A DNA stretch of 24,470 bases from positions 19,348 to 43,817 of the forward strand of contig NWUY0300016578.1 of the NCBI GenBank assembly GCA_004151065.3. Reading direction: 5' to 3'. The translations under genes were made by a program, and so were the position numbers. Below, in pieces: positions 1 through 10,141 of this stretch. Origin of the DNA: Larix sibirica. Taxonomy: Eukaryota; Streptophyta; Pinopsida; Pinales; Pinaceae. The notes beneath the pieces are model-generated. The model saw nothing but the letters and a program-made list of their open reading frames with translations, did not search any database and was not told the origin of the DNA. The number at the start of each line of letters is the position of its first letter. Within the stretch, counting starts at the first letter, position 1.

Positions 1-2
1 GA

Positions 3-245
3 CTAAAAGAGTACATCCAATATGAGTACAATGTTGTGGGAGTGCAAATGCAACTCCTAGATAAAGCCAGAACCAAAACTAAATTGAAAAAAAGAAAAAG
101 AATATGCAATCAATGGGATGACCTCATAAACAAGTATAAAACCATAACAAGGCCCCGTGATGTAGAAGGAGAAAGAATGGAGCTGAACAAGAGGCTGAAG
201 ATGTCAAGAATGCTTAGCCCTAGGCCTGATGAATCTATGGGTTGA
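3..245 (+). other. Open frame of unknown identity, lysine-rich
   Basis: The frame is open from the left edge (position 3) to a TGA at 243-245 and could be the end of a coding segment. It encodes a very basic stretch (KTKLKKRKR) followed by WDDLINKYKTI, which loosely resembles the third helix of Myb/SANT or trihelix domains (W..L...YK). After the stop the same frame stays open to about 388. I do not recognise the family. A transposon accessory protein or a trihelix fragment are both possible, and chance is not excluded because there is no start or neighbouring exon to anchor it. Confidence 0.2.
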
Positions 246-399
246 AATGGTGTTGCTTTATGCTTATCTCTTGGTGCCCCTCCCCACTGGGAGCACCAAG
301 AAGAAAGAAGTGATCCTCTAAGTAATTTCCAGTCAAGCGGGTGGCCAGAGGATGAGATATCTAAGCTTGAGGGCCTCTCCCACATATAATGGTTGGCAC

Positions 400-1090
400 C
401 ACCGATCTAGATACTAGAAAAAAGTTTAGAGGGACTAAAAATCTCTAAAAAATGGTAATCAGATAGAGTTGTGAGCACATTTTGACGCATTGAAATTCAT
501 AACCTTGATTTTACCTGAGTTAACCATCAACTATTGAAGATTAAAAATGTTGGATAAAAAAAGCATCCATCTGTCTCTATAGGTCCTCAAGCGAAGAAGC
601 TAGAAGAATCAAATTATTAACAAAAGAAGCAAAGATATCATTGGTATAAAAGAAAACCATCACTGTCCTAAATATGCTCCCAGAGAAAGGACACTAGCTC
701 ATCAAAGTAATTCCAAAGAGAGTTGATGAGAGGAGACACCCATGCTTAACCCTAGTGATGCTCTGAATGAAATAAAAAAGGTTGTGGGTCGTACGAAGAT
801 GACCAAGAACCAACTAATAAAGTCTCATGGTGTGGCAACCAAGATTATCTATGAAATGCCAATGTCACAGAGCCTTTGAAACAAGTCCTCTCTTGAGATT
901 ATGTCAAATGCTTTCCAAAAGTCCAGAAAGCAACAAAAGTCTTTCAAAGAGCGATGATGAGCCTCCTCAATAATGGCCCTAATTGAAAATATGGTCAACA
1001 GTCTAGTACTCCAAGAAAAAACCTATCTATCATCTCGCCCTGCGATACCTCCTCTCAAGCTCATATGAAAGCCACAATAAAAAAATTGTA
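400..1090 (-). pseudogene. LINE reverse transcriptase fragment
   Basis: Read on the minus strand, this is the palm of a non-LTR retrotransposon reverse transcriptase, which copies LINE RNA into DNA at the target site. In order one sees RAIIEEAHHRS (about 980-948), motif A CCFLDFWKAFD (about 933-898) with its catalytic Asp, then LFQRLCDIGIS. Motif B VKHGCLLSSTLFGI lies at 750-709, where the family usually has GVKQGCPLSPTLF. A damaged motif C region follows (YTND, then LILLASSLEDL, about 640-570), and then VNSGKIKVMNFNASK at 530-480. Frameshifts and stops (after GIS, and inside the motif C region) show it is dead. Endonuclease and 5' parts are missing. The family assignment is firm; the clade is not. 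Confidence 0.8.
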
Positions 1091-1390
1091 GCATAGTTTT
1101 AATATTTGGGCTAGCCCTCAATTTGCAAATCAAGTGGATGATATGTTAGGACCAGGACCGAGGAAAACCAGAACAGAGAACATGGTTAAACATTTTAGAT
1201 AAGATAAGAAGATAATTTTATTAATGTCCAACTAATGACCACATGATATCAAACTCGTCAACATGTGTAAGACAGTGCTCATTTTCTTGCTCATGCTAAA
1301 AAAATGTGTAACCATGGATCATGTCACATTGCATTTGATAGAGTCCTAGTCATCCAAGCATATTTATGAACTATATGTTTATTGCCTTCG
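1091..1390. other. Unassigned intergenic DNA
   Basis: AT-rich sequence between the LINE fragment and the first direct repeats. A TGTTAGGA at about 1145 could be an LTR start, but no matching second LTR is in the window. I see no coding signal. Confidence 0.4.
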
Positions 1391-1490
1391 CAAAATATTT
1401 GCATGGAGTGCCTCCTTTGCTGGAGGAAGTACTGTTCTCACAAAATATTTCAACGGAGGATCTCGTTTGCCATTAGAGTTACTGTTTTGA
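1391..1490. repeat. 50-bp tandem duplication
   Basis: Two adjacent 50-base units (1391-1440 and 1441-1490) both begin CAAAATATTT and both end in ACTGTTYTSA. The middles have diverged strongly, so this is an old duplication. Confidence 0.6.
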
Positions 1491-1916
1491 GGAGAGGATG
1501 GTTTGTTGGAGAAGGGAGAATAAATTATTGGAATATAAAGTTTCAGCAATAATATCATTATTCTTTAATGGTTGATAAAATAGGCAAAGTGTTAGATTTT
1601 ATGTGCTGCTCTGTAGTTGTTCTCCTTAGCATTGGTGCATTCAGCAGATCTGTTACAACCATGAAACCATTTAGCAGAATGTGTTTGCTGTTGGAATGAA
1701 GGCACATTATAGAAGCCTCCAAGGAGGTGCACTAGTTTAGTAGTCATCATTGGCATATGGCACATCCATCTTGCATGCAAGTCCAGAGTAGGAAAGTGTA
1801 ATTCCCAAGTCAAGAGGTACATGCATAGTCCAGATTTAAAAGGGCACAGACTTCAGTAGAGTTAAAGCCCATTGCATGTGAGGGTATCTATTCTTGGAAT
1901 GCGCAGATCTCTAGGT
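1491..1916. other. Unassigned, possibly part of a degraded LTR
   Basis: No open frame of interest and no RNA gene. Its position between the 50-bp repeat and the 204-bp direct repeats, upstream of copia gag remnants, would fit a degraded LTR or leader. That is inference only. Confidence 0.3.
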
Positions 1917-2370
1917 CACTCTATTCTAGGAAGGCACACTCCTTGATGCCGCATGCTTTACGGTTAGAGTTTATCTTTTCATGGGAGGGACACCCTTGAA
2001 AGTGACCACATTCACTGTACTTCTAGTCTCTTATTCTATAAATGAGATAGAGGATGCTTCACTATGATGGTTAGACAGTAGAAGCTTTGAGCTAGTTTCA
2101 TGGTAATTCTTTCTTTTTCAGTTATTCTCATGCATGTGTTCATGTCCTTTCTCTTCTTGACTGGGCACTCAATTCTAGGAAGGCACACTCCTCCTTGATG
2201 CCATATGCTTTGGGGTTAGAGTTTAGCTCTTCAAGGGAGGGACACCTTTGAAGGTGACCACAGTCATTGTACTTCTCGTCTCTTATTCTATAACTGAGAG
2301 AGGGTGCTTCACTATGATGTTTAGACATTAGAAGCTTTGAGCTAGTTTCATGGTAATTCTTTCTTTTTCA
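1917..2370. repeat. Pair of about 204-bp direct repeats
   Basis: Unit 1 (1917-2120) and unit 2 (2166-2370) are direct copies, offset by 249 bases and separated by 45 bases. Both share TTCTAGGAAGGCACACTCC near the start, GGGAGGGACACC in the middle, and end in TCATGGTAATTCTTTCTTTT. Unit 1 contains TTATTCTATAAATGAGATAG, a TATA-like motif of the kind seen in copia LTRs, and unit 2 has the weakened form TATTCTATAACTGAG. The block lies just upstream of a copia gag remnant, so it may be LTR or leader sequence duplicated in place. Confidence 0.75.
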
Positions 2371-2932
2371 TTTAGTAGAAAGTAGTGATTGAGTGCCGCT
2401 GTTTTAGCTTGCTGTTATGATTTCAGATTTCCATGTTTGTAGTTCTAGCATTCTGTTACGGGTATTTTGATAGGTGATATATTCAGATTTCAATTAGTTT
2501 AGGATCAAGTTTTTAGGACTGCAGATCTGCCTATAATGTGCTGAAAAATTAACATCGTATTGACGCTGTACAACTGAATCATCTGATCTGTGGATGGAGA
2601 GGGTTGCTGCCTGTGAGAGGGAGTTTCTCTTGAAGGATTTCAGTGGGTGTGGTGCCTAGAAAACTCTAGAGATTGGAGTGATCTGTGCCTAATATAGGCA
2701 CTTGCACCTGAGAGGGGTTCATGGGTAAGATGCCTTTGAACTCTAGTGATTGGAGTGTTGGTTTATGCCTATGATGGTGATCTGCACCTATGATACGTTG
2801 CCGATCTGATTTTTTAATGGCTGATCTGTCTTTTGAGGGGTTTTCAAGGAGTTGCAGGGATGGAATTGTATTCAGTCTCAGTGAAAGTGACCAGCTAGAG
2901 GGAGCCTCTAACTTCACTCCTTGTAAGTGAAA
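2371..2932. other. Leader-like DNA before copia gag
   Basis: No gene. A short diverged repeat is visible (CTCTAG.GATTGGAGTG at about 2663-2678 and 2742-2757). I looked for a tRNA-Met primer-binding site (TGGTATCAGAGC) and did not find one, so the 5' boundary of copia 1 is unresolved. Confidence 0.35.
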
Positions 2933-3630
2933 GCTTTAGAAGTTATTGGAGGAGGTTGATCCGTAGACCATTGTTGGGGGGAAGCTATAGTTCCCACACA
3001 TCCCCAATAACTTCTTGTGCATAACAAGAATGTTGCTAAGGTGAAGACAATCATATTGGATTTTGTGAAGTACCACTTGATCCCACTTATTGCAGGTAAA
3101 TCGGTGCAAGAGATGTGATTCTCTTTATGTGTTAATGTCTCCCTCAAGATGCTCTTGAATAACAAGCTCTCTAGTACTTGTATGAGTGACATAAACACGA
3201 TGGCTAGCTACTTGTTGAAGATCTCTGAACTCAGAGATCAACTTTTAGCTATCAGAGAAAAGGTCAGGAATTGGAGTTAGTGCCCATAGCACTAAATTGG
3301 TTCTGTTCATCTTGGGAACCCTTTATTTGGTGTGTTTTTGCTTGTGAGAAGTTGCCCACCTTTGATAAGCTTTGGGATGCTTTCATCCAAGAGGAGATGA
3401 GGCTAAAAATAGTTTTAGCCGGGGAGGAGGAGATTTAAAACCTAGCCATAGTTGGGAAGGTAGAAGAGGAGATAAGAAAGGAGGACCCAAGAGGGGTTAG
3501 AAGGACAAGAAGGAAGAATCGGGTTTTCAAATCAGAGGAAGAAAGACCTATGTTGCATGAAGTGTTTCAAGTGCCACAAAATGGGCCAGTATGCATCTCA
3601 GTGCCAAGAAACAACCAAACCATTGTGCAG
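2933..3630 (+). pseudogene. Copia 1 gag remnant with zinc knuckle
   Basis: Degraded Ty1/copia Gag (capsid and nucleic-acid-binding protein). Recognisable blocks in order are NKNVAKVKTIILDFVKYHL and IPLIAGKSVQEM (about 3025-3115), ASYLLKISELRDQLLAIREKV (about 3205-3265), ELVPIALNWF with SSWEPF (about 3275-3325), and KLPTFDKLWDAFIQEEMR (about 3350-3404). They end with a zinc knuckle, CFKCHKMGQYASQC (about 3558-3600). The knuckle has the C-X2-C-X4-H-X4-C layout, but the His is replaced by Gln. Several stops and at least one frameshift separate the blocks. Copia 4 at the right edge shows the same gag order, so this is probably a related family. Confidence 0.75.
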
Positions 3631-4430
3631 GGTGTGCATAAGTTTCAGGTGGAGTGGATGAGTTAGCATCTAGGCTTGAGACGACTTTCGCGTATTGTGC
3701 TTTTCCTCTAACACCATTTCTTGTGTTAGGTGTTATGTTGATGTTGGAGCATCCAGACACGATCTTCAACAATAGGGCTCTCTACAAGCTTCAAGAATGA
3801 GATGATGGCATACGGGGGTAGTTAGGGGATGGTTCCACTTATCCAATTAATTGGAATGGGCTCTGTGTCCTCCCACATGCCTTCAATTGATGTTCTAGAG
3901 ATACACGATTTATTGCACGGGAGTAAGCTATTCTTGTTGCCAAGGACCTTCCTTTGGGTCACAAATTTGATAAGAATTCGACATAAATTTTAGGCATGAG
4001 TAGAGTACCACCTTGATACAAGTTCTTTGCATGGTGGAATGATGCCCTAAGCATTTTTTTACCAATTTTGAATTGACCTAGATCACTGAAGATTTGAGAC
4101 GAGTTTCCAATAGAAGGGAACTTTGACTTCATATATCACCAAATTCTGACAACTGGAGGGAAGTTTGCTGCAAGTTTAGACAACTAAGTATTTTATGTTC
4201 AGTTTGACAAAGAATCTTCTTTCAATGTCTTGCATGACAGTGTTGTATAGTGCGTATTTGAGTTTATGATCAATTTGTCATGATTAGAAATCACAACCAT
4301 GAACCTAGTTGAGTTTGGACATAGGAGTTTGAGAAGTGACAACCATGAATCATGAACCTAGTTGAGTTAGAGATCACAACCATAAACAAGTTGCTAGTAG
4401 ATCCAATGAAGCATGATGCTTTAGTGCATG
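3631..4430 (+). pseudogene. Copia 1 protease-side remnant
   Basis: This stretch should hold the copia aspartic protease and the linker to integrase. It is badly broken. I can only recognise TKNLLSMS at about 4208-4231, equivalent to the conserved 'KNLLSVS' block after the protease core. The DSG-type active-site motif cannot be read in any frame. Assignment depends mainly on position between the zinc knuckle and the integrase. Confidence 0.45.
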
Positions 4431-5350
4431 ACAATGACAACTTGTGTGAGCTGTGGCACAAGTGGTCTAGTCCTCTGCACTATAGAGCAGTTCCCTTCTT
4501 GAAGGATATGGTGTAGAGATTACTGAATTTCAAGATTGAGAAGACTTGGGTGTGTAAGGGTCGTGCACTTGACAAGCATGCCAACACTGCTTTCTCAAGC
4601 AATGAGCATACATCAAGAGAGATTTTTGATCTAATCCATTTGGATGAATGTGGATCATTGTCTTTAGCTTCACTGTCTAGGAGTTTGTGCAAGGCCTTGG
4701 TCAAGAATCATGCAAGTAAGAAGATCAAAGTGTTGATCCAACAATGGAGGAGAGTGCAGCTCCAAGGACTTTCATACCTTCGTAGGAAAGCAGGGATTAA
4801 GAGGGAGCTTACAATACCATACAACCTGCAGTAGAATGGGGTTGCAGAGAGGAATAACATGTCCATCATAGAGACAACCAAAGCCATGATCCTTCGCATG
4901 GATTTGCCCATGTGTCTTTTGGGCAAGGCATGCAACACAATGATCAATATTTTGAGTATATGTCCTCACTGGATATTGAAGGACAAGACACCAGAATGAG
5001 ACTCTACCAGTGAGCATACTTAGGTATCGTACTTTTGTGTATTTGACATTTGTTTGTCCTGTTTATACCCATGTGCATGACAAGAAGATAATATCAAGGG
5101 TATATTTACTGGTTACAATGAGACTTCCAAGGTTTATCAGATCTCTATTCCAGCACAACAGAAGACAATGGTAAGCATAGATTTTAAATTTGATGAGGAT
5201 GCATAGTCCTCTAAGCTTCAGGAGGCTCGTTTGGAGGTGGAGGGAGAGAAGCTTGTTCCAAACACTGATTAGAAAGAAGAGAAACTAGAATCAGATCGCA
5301 AGGTTTCAATGAAGGAAGAACGACCTCTTTACCATCTAGTTCAACAAAGA
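4431..5350 (+). pseudogene. Copia 1 integrase remnant, internally deleted
   Basis: Integrase joins retrotransposon cDNA to host DNA. The pre-integrase zinc region reads LCELWHKWSSPLHYRAVP (about 4440-4495), then VCKGRALDKH, where the second Cys of CKGC has become Arg. IFDLIHLDECG (about 4621-4655) keeps the first catalytic Asp. An in-frame deletion of about 30 residues follows (joint near 4685; compare copia 4). Then come KKIKVL, a frame-disturbed DNGGE region, AGIKRELTIPYN, NGVAERNN (about 4837-4860), ILKDKTPE (about 4975-4998) and GIFTGYNETSKVYQISIP. The acidic tail FDEDA with EGEKLVPNTD leads to about 5350. Stops include 4832-4834 and several after 4998. No reverse transcriptase follows. 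Confidence 0.85.
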
Positions 5351-5636
5351 AGTTGAGATGACTTACCTAGATTTTACATAAGTTGAGATGGGAAGATCAT
5401 AGTGACTTTCACTTGGTTATTGCGATCTACTATTTTGAACAATTACAAGCCTTGAGACATATTGGTCAGTAAATATCAGTCGCTAAATAGTTAAATCTCT
5501 CAACAAGGAAGAGAAAAATAAATGGAACTATTTATTGGAGGAACTTACATAGTGCCTTCTTGGTTGCTCGGGAGGATTTGAAGCCGAGATAATCAATGCA
5601 AGGTAAAAATTCCGAGCAAACAATGGAAATCTTGTT
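5351..5636. other. Unassigned DNA after copia 1
   Basis: I see no coding, RNA or repeat signal. The copia reverse-transcriptase domain that should follow integrase is absent. Confidence 0.4.
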
Positions 5637-5742
5637 TAAGCTAATTATCCATTATTTTTAATGTCTTTGATACAAATGCAACTTTCTAATAACTAAAATA
5701 TCCATTATTTTTAGTATGTTTGATGCAAGTGCAACTTTCTAA
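5637..5742. repeat. 53-bp tandem duplication
   Basis: Units 5637-5689 and 5690-5742 share ATCCATTATTTTTA, then TTTGAT, then TGCAACTTTCTAA. They are similar enough to be a recent to moderately old local duplication. Confidence 0.75.
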
Positions 5743-7443
5743 CAGATCACATCGTGTGGTGCAGTGTATATTTCATTGCATGTGGTAAAGTCCATCTTTG
5801 ATTGCATGGCTATTGTGGAGGGCAAGCCAAACTAAGCATCTAGTATTAAATCTTAAGATAGACATAAGAAGCACAACTCAGCACTTTGCTTAAATACATG
5901 AAGGGACAGGTGGACAATGTTTTCGAGACATTCTAAACACTCTTGGTAAGTAAATTAATATTCCTACTTAGATACACAGGAACAAGATTTGAACTTCAAA
6001 CCTCCCAGGAGATCACAAAAACAAGGCGTGGACATGATACATTGGGCATAAGCTGTAATGGTTGAGATCTCTACAAGCTACAAGGAATTTGGGATCAGTA
6101 TTCTTCCACTTCCTTATTTTATGGGCAATTATCAATTTACAACAAATATACTAATTATAATTTATTAGGAATGCACATGTTCAAATAGTCCATTGACGCA
6201 CAGTTTTGGAAAATAGATCAAATAATGGACTTATCACAAAGAAGGCAATGATGTATACTCGGTATTTGTGGCCTTCGACTCAACATCATAGCACATAGGA
6301 CGAAATCATTGATGCAGTGCACCTTGATCTGCTCAGTAGGATCAAATGCAAACCTTAATGGCCAATGAACATATTATTGCAGTGGATTTACAAAACAATG
6401 CACACATAACAAATCTCGACACTTTTGAGTATAGCCTGCACATAATATGGGTATTTTGCATAACAATAGTCCTAACTCCCGGGTATTAATTTGCATGCAT
6501 ACGTGGGAAAAGTGTCTGAAAAATGGACATTAGGGATTGGTATATATATGCAAACATACTTTCTTTGTAAATTCCAATAAATTCCCATAGATTAATTGGA
6601 ATCAGTAAATTCCCATAAATGTAAGACAAATATTTGGAATCGTAAGAAAATAAACAAGGAGAAGTAACGAGGATTTACATTCATTGTGCTTGGAGTGAAA
6701 ATCAATAAGTTGGACAATGTAAACACCAAAAATGATACCAGCAACCCCATCCGATGCTTCTCAACATAATAGACAGAAGACCAAGGATGTGTGTAGTCAG
6801 GGAACATATTACTCTACAGATTCCAACAATGGTGCCTGGACAGTGAGATCTACATTGAAAGGGAAAAACACCCACGAAAAACCATTTGAGAATTTGTAAA
6901 CCCCGAAAACCCATTTGATTGAATTATTCATTCATTTATTTGACGACAACAACAATAATGGTAACAGTCCAAACCTAGTCACCCCAAAACGCCCAGGTTT
7001 GAGGTTTGAATCTCGAGAAGAAAAAGTCGACTCTGGATTCAATTCGATATTGTGACTTGATCTTAAGGGCGTAAACATACATTCTCAGTGGAAAATTCTA
7101 AAACCCAAATGAAAATGAAAGTGATCTGGCTATTTTATTTGCCGTGTACATTCAAAAGAAAGAGAGAAAAGGAAAACAATATAGTTGCACACAAATGGCA
7201 AGATCGTGGTTCCAATCCGAGGGAAAATAATCACAATGATGCCTATGCTCTTTGAAAGTGACAAAGAATCCAGAACATAATTATAAAGCCAAACAAAATA
7301 CGAGCAAAAGGGTCTGCAGGTCCTAAGCAGGTCCTAAGCAAGCAAGACAATAGAGAAATGACTTCATGGGAGCTTCTGCTGCACCACATATCTCCCATTC
7401 TTGAACGAATTGCTGGTTCGAACTATACATGGTATCCTCCCTT
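5743..7443. other. Unassigned intergenic DNA with two weak Pol III B-box motifs
   Basis: No convincing coding exon. Two B-box-like motifs of the form GGTTTGARGTTYRAATCT occur in opposite orientation, on the minus strand at about 5983-6003 and on the plus strand at about 6994-7013. They may mark old SINE copies. A small GGTCCTAAGCA direct repeat lies at about 7318-7340. Short open frames at 6592-6914 (minus) look random. Confidence 0.3.
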
Positions 7444-7533
7444 TCAGTAATCGTCGCTGCCTTTGTCTTCAGATTCCATGTAATCACTGGAAGAGTCCAT
7501 ATATGGATCCACTACTACTGAATCAGTGGCCAT
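7444..7533 (-). CDS. Short acidic ORF, 29 residues, uncertain
   Basis: An ATG at 7533-7531 in a favourable context (CCATGG) opens a 29-codon frame ending TGA at 7446-7444. The peptide begins MATDSVVVDPYMDSSSDYME and is strongly acidic and serine-rich, unlike random translation of this AT-rich DNA. It could be the N-terminal exon of a larger protein, the last exon of one, a microprotein, or chance. I see no splice partner and do not recognise the family. Confidence 0.2.
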   Translation of the reverse strand: MATDSVVVDPYMDSSSDYMESEDKGSDDY

Positions 7534-8125
7534 GGAATTTAGTCTTTAAGTTCAATTCTGAACCAAAAAGCAGGAACTTGTGTTCTTTTGGATGTTGTTT
7601 TTTGAAATTAAATAAGCCAAACCTAGCCTACCATAGCCGAACCGCTTAGATCACTTTTGATTCAATTGTCTATAGAGCCATTGTGCCAGGACCTTTGCAG
7701 CAACGGGGAATACGCACATGAGAGATTTGCTTCCCGAGACAGATGTATTGTAGTGGACACATGATTAGACAACTTGCAAATTTAATATGTGTTGCATTTA
7801 TCTACATGGGAAAAATATGAAAATTGTAATTACTATTCCAAGTAAACAATATTTAGAATGCAATAATAGTTTTGTAAAAACCTTTTATTCATGTTTTTTA
7901 ATTATGTATTTCATATAAACGTTGCTTTAATAGATTTTTTCATGATATATGGTAGGGGATTGAAAATTTATTATTAGGTGTGAGCATTACATTTGTTAAT
8001 GTGCATTATTATTGTGAAATTATGTTTTGAAAAGATTCAAACAGATGATGAAATTATATTGAATTTCTACATGAGAAAATATTTTTCTCTTTATTCTACA
8101 AAGATAAAATAAGTTGTATTAATGG
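7534..8125. other. Unassigned AT-rich DNA
   Basis: Very AT-rich from about 7750, with no coding signal. It borders the A-rich tail of the minus-strand LINE fragment. Confidence 0.4.
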
Positions 8126-8869
8126 CATTTTTTTATTATTTATATTAAGTGGACGATTGGNTAGTGAGAAGAGACGTGTGATAGCCCTCTTAATCTCCAG
8201 GTTTTCATTACGCAGAAGTCTGACTTGCTCTTCCATTCCCTTGATGTGGTTCTTGGCCACTTCCCCTAAGAAGTGGCTATCAAGAATCAGATGAATACCG
8301 TGGCTACCGCAATCATCCTTCAATGGAGGAGTAAGCATGTTCTTGCCTGCTCCCATATGGTCAAGTTGAAAGACATCAAAGAGTGCGTCTTCTTGTGCAT
8401 GTTCTAGGTTGCCCTCTTTCTCAGAATTGGCCCTCAATGAGTCTCGACGAAGATTAGTGAGAGGTTTTCTGCACCGCAAGCAATGAGACCGGGGATGAAC
8501 CAGGGCACCATCCAAGGGAGTAGACAGGGCGGGACTATCCATTACTTTGTTACTCCGAGGTAGTCTCTTTTTCTCCATATGCCGGCCAACGAAGATGTAT
8601 CTGCCCTGGGGATTAATACCATCCTAGACCTTATTGCCTGCCAAAATGGTGCCTCGCATGGAGACCAGCTGCCTCATGCATGTAGCCCACCCCGCTTCAT
8701 TTAATGTTGCTTGGGAAACAAAAAGCAACGTGAGAAGGGAAATGTGAATGCAACCTCCAATGTACAAAAAGCCTTCCTCGTTGATTCTAGAATTTTGAAG
8801 GCCATTGATTCTTTCAAAGAGGGATTCGATATTATGGAATCCAACTTCTTTCATACACGTTTTGCTCAT
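8096..8869 (-). pseudogene. C-terminal extension of the LINE, with coiled coil
   Basis: Downstream of RNase H a single minus-strand frame runs from 8869 to 8096, broken only by a TAG at 8626-8624. The first part reads MSKTCMKEVGFHNIESLFER and continues to MRQLVSMRGTILAGNKV. After the stop comes GINPQGRYIFVGRHMEKKR, a region with HCLRCRKPL, then an acidic segment and a predicted coiled coil, IKGMEEQVRLLRNENLEIKR (about 8255-8196). The conserved open frame suggests it was translated as part of ORF2 or as a separate protein. I do not recognise the domain. Residues after about 8165 run into the A-rich tail and are probably not coding. Confidence 0.5.
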
Positions 8870-9910
8870 TAACTAAGACCCCACAATTTAAGCTAGCTCC
8901 TTTGTTTACCATAATATCTACCTGTTGGTTGTTTATTCTCAGCACGTGTAGGAAATTAATTGCTTTGAATTCATTAACAATGCACTTTAGGAGGTAATGC
9001 TCTTTGGAGGTCGGGTTCTTGCGATTCTTCGCCAAGTTCCTTGCTTCTTTTGTGACCAGAAGCGAATCACCAAAAAACAACTAGTTTTTCTATACCAATA
9101 TTTCTTGCTAACTCAATACCTTTGATTAAGGCTAGCCATTCCGCCCCATTATTAGTCTTTTTGCCTATTCCCCATGCATACTCCTTCTGCTTATTCCCCT
9201 TAGAGTCGAAGATGACTCCGACCCGCTCCTGCCAGCCCATGGTTGCCTTTCGAGTCTCCATCAAAAAACAAAGTGCTGCAACCAAGTTTGAAAATCTACT
9301 GTGCCCATTCTTATTTGCCAATTTATAGATCTAGGCTTCATGGGAGGCTTGATCTAGTTGAGAGAGGGGGAGGAACAAGAAGATAAGAGGCCCAAGATTT
9401 TTTCTCAGCTGATAGAGCCTCCTTATTTATGTTGAACATTCCTTTCGTGGAGAGTGCCTTAGCCCAGAGGGCCTTTGCGGAGGCGAGGACTTTGTCCGGG
9501 CTGGTATTTTTGTCTTTGAAAATCTCTTTGTTTCTCGTTGTCCAAATCTTCTAGCAAATATATTTTGGAAGGGCCTCCCAAGCTCTGGTGAAATCTGGTT
9601 TCTTATAGAGGGAACCTTGATAGTAATCTTTCCAGCATCTGAAAAGATCATTCCAATTTGTTGGCAGGGTTAGATTGAAATGTAATTCTTGAAAAGCATG
9701 AGACCAAACCTCTTGAGAGAACTTACATNATGACACATGCATGCAGGAAGACCTTCCTTGTTGTCACTTTCTAACAAGGAGCAAACATGCTGAAGGATTA
9801 AAGATTTGCGGAAGGCGTCTACTTTCTCTATAGCCTGCCAATCAAAACTCCTAAGAAATACTGCATTACAACATCGACTATGGAGTGTGGAGTGTTACAA
9901 GCATTTGGTC
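8126..9910 (-). mobile_element. 5'-truncated LINE, zf-RVT to 3' tail
   Basis: Minus-strand 3' part of an L1-type plant LINE ORF2. From 9910 downward one reads FDWQAIEKVDAFRKSL and FSQEVWSHAFQELHF (zinc-binding zf-RVT region, about 9870-9660), then WEALPKYIC and KIWTTRNKEIF (about 9575-9520). An RNase H domain and a C-terminal extension follow (separate entries). The extension ends at about 8165, followed by a T-rich run on the plus strand at 8127-8144, that is an A-rich tail on the coding strand, as expected at a LINE 3' end. Truncation before the zf-RVT is typical of aborted reverse transcription. Clear target-site duplications were not found. Ambiguous bases sit at 8161 and 9729. Confidence 0.75.
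8870..9300 (-). pseudogene. LINE RNase H domain, frameshifted
   Basis: RNase H degrades the RNA strand of the RNA-DNA hybrid during retrotransposition. The domain starts with LFFDGDSKGNHGLAGAG, whose first catalytic Asp codon is at 9262-9260. A frameshift follows, then GVIFDSKGNKQKEYAWGIG. NNGAEWLALIKGIELA carries the catalytic Glu codon at 9141-9139. Another frameshift precedes FGDSLLV, with the second Asp, and the end is INNQQVDIMVNKGASL with the last Asp at about 8913. All four acidic positions of the D-E-D-D set can be seen, but they are spread over different frames, so the copy cannot make an active enzyme. Confidence 0.85.
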
Positions 9911-10141
9911 ATACTCAAATTTTTTATTTTTTTATTTAGGGGCATTGGGGTTATTGAAGAGCAACTAGTACTTCTTGGGATCAATTTTGAGAATTCATCA
10001 GCTTGTCCTCTAGGAAGTGCAACTGGAAAGATGGTATGTTATATTGCCACCACACATACGAGCTGAGTCTATTGTTACTAGCGGTCCGCATCAACACCAC
10101 CTCTCACCTCAACATCCCCCTAGGGATGCTAACCCCACTAG

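Noticed and set aside
2371-2932. Primer-binding site for copia 1
   Set aside because: No sequence close to TGGTATCAGAGC was found before the gag remnant.
4708-5017. Minus-strand open frames opposite the copia 1 integrase
   Set aside because: The plus strand carries the recognisable integrase motifs; these are shadows.
7200-7235. Possible homeodomain trace (TGGTTCCAATCCGAGG resembles the WFQNRR codons)
   Set aside because: Only about 16 bases match, the reading frame is wrong, and the neighbouring bases do not continue the homeodomain.
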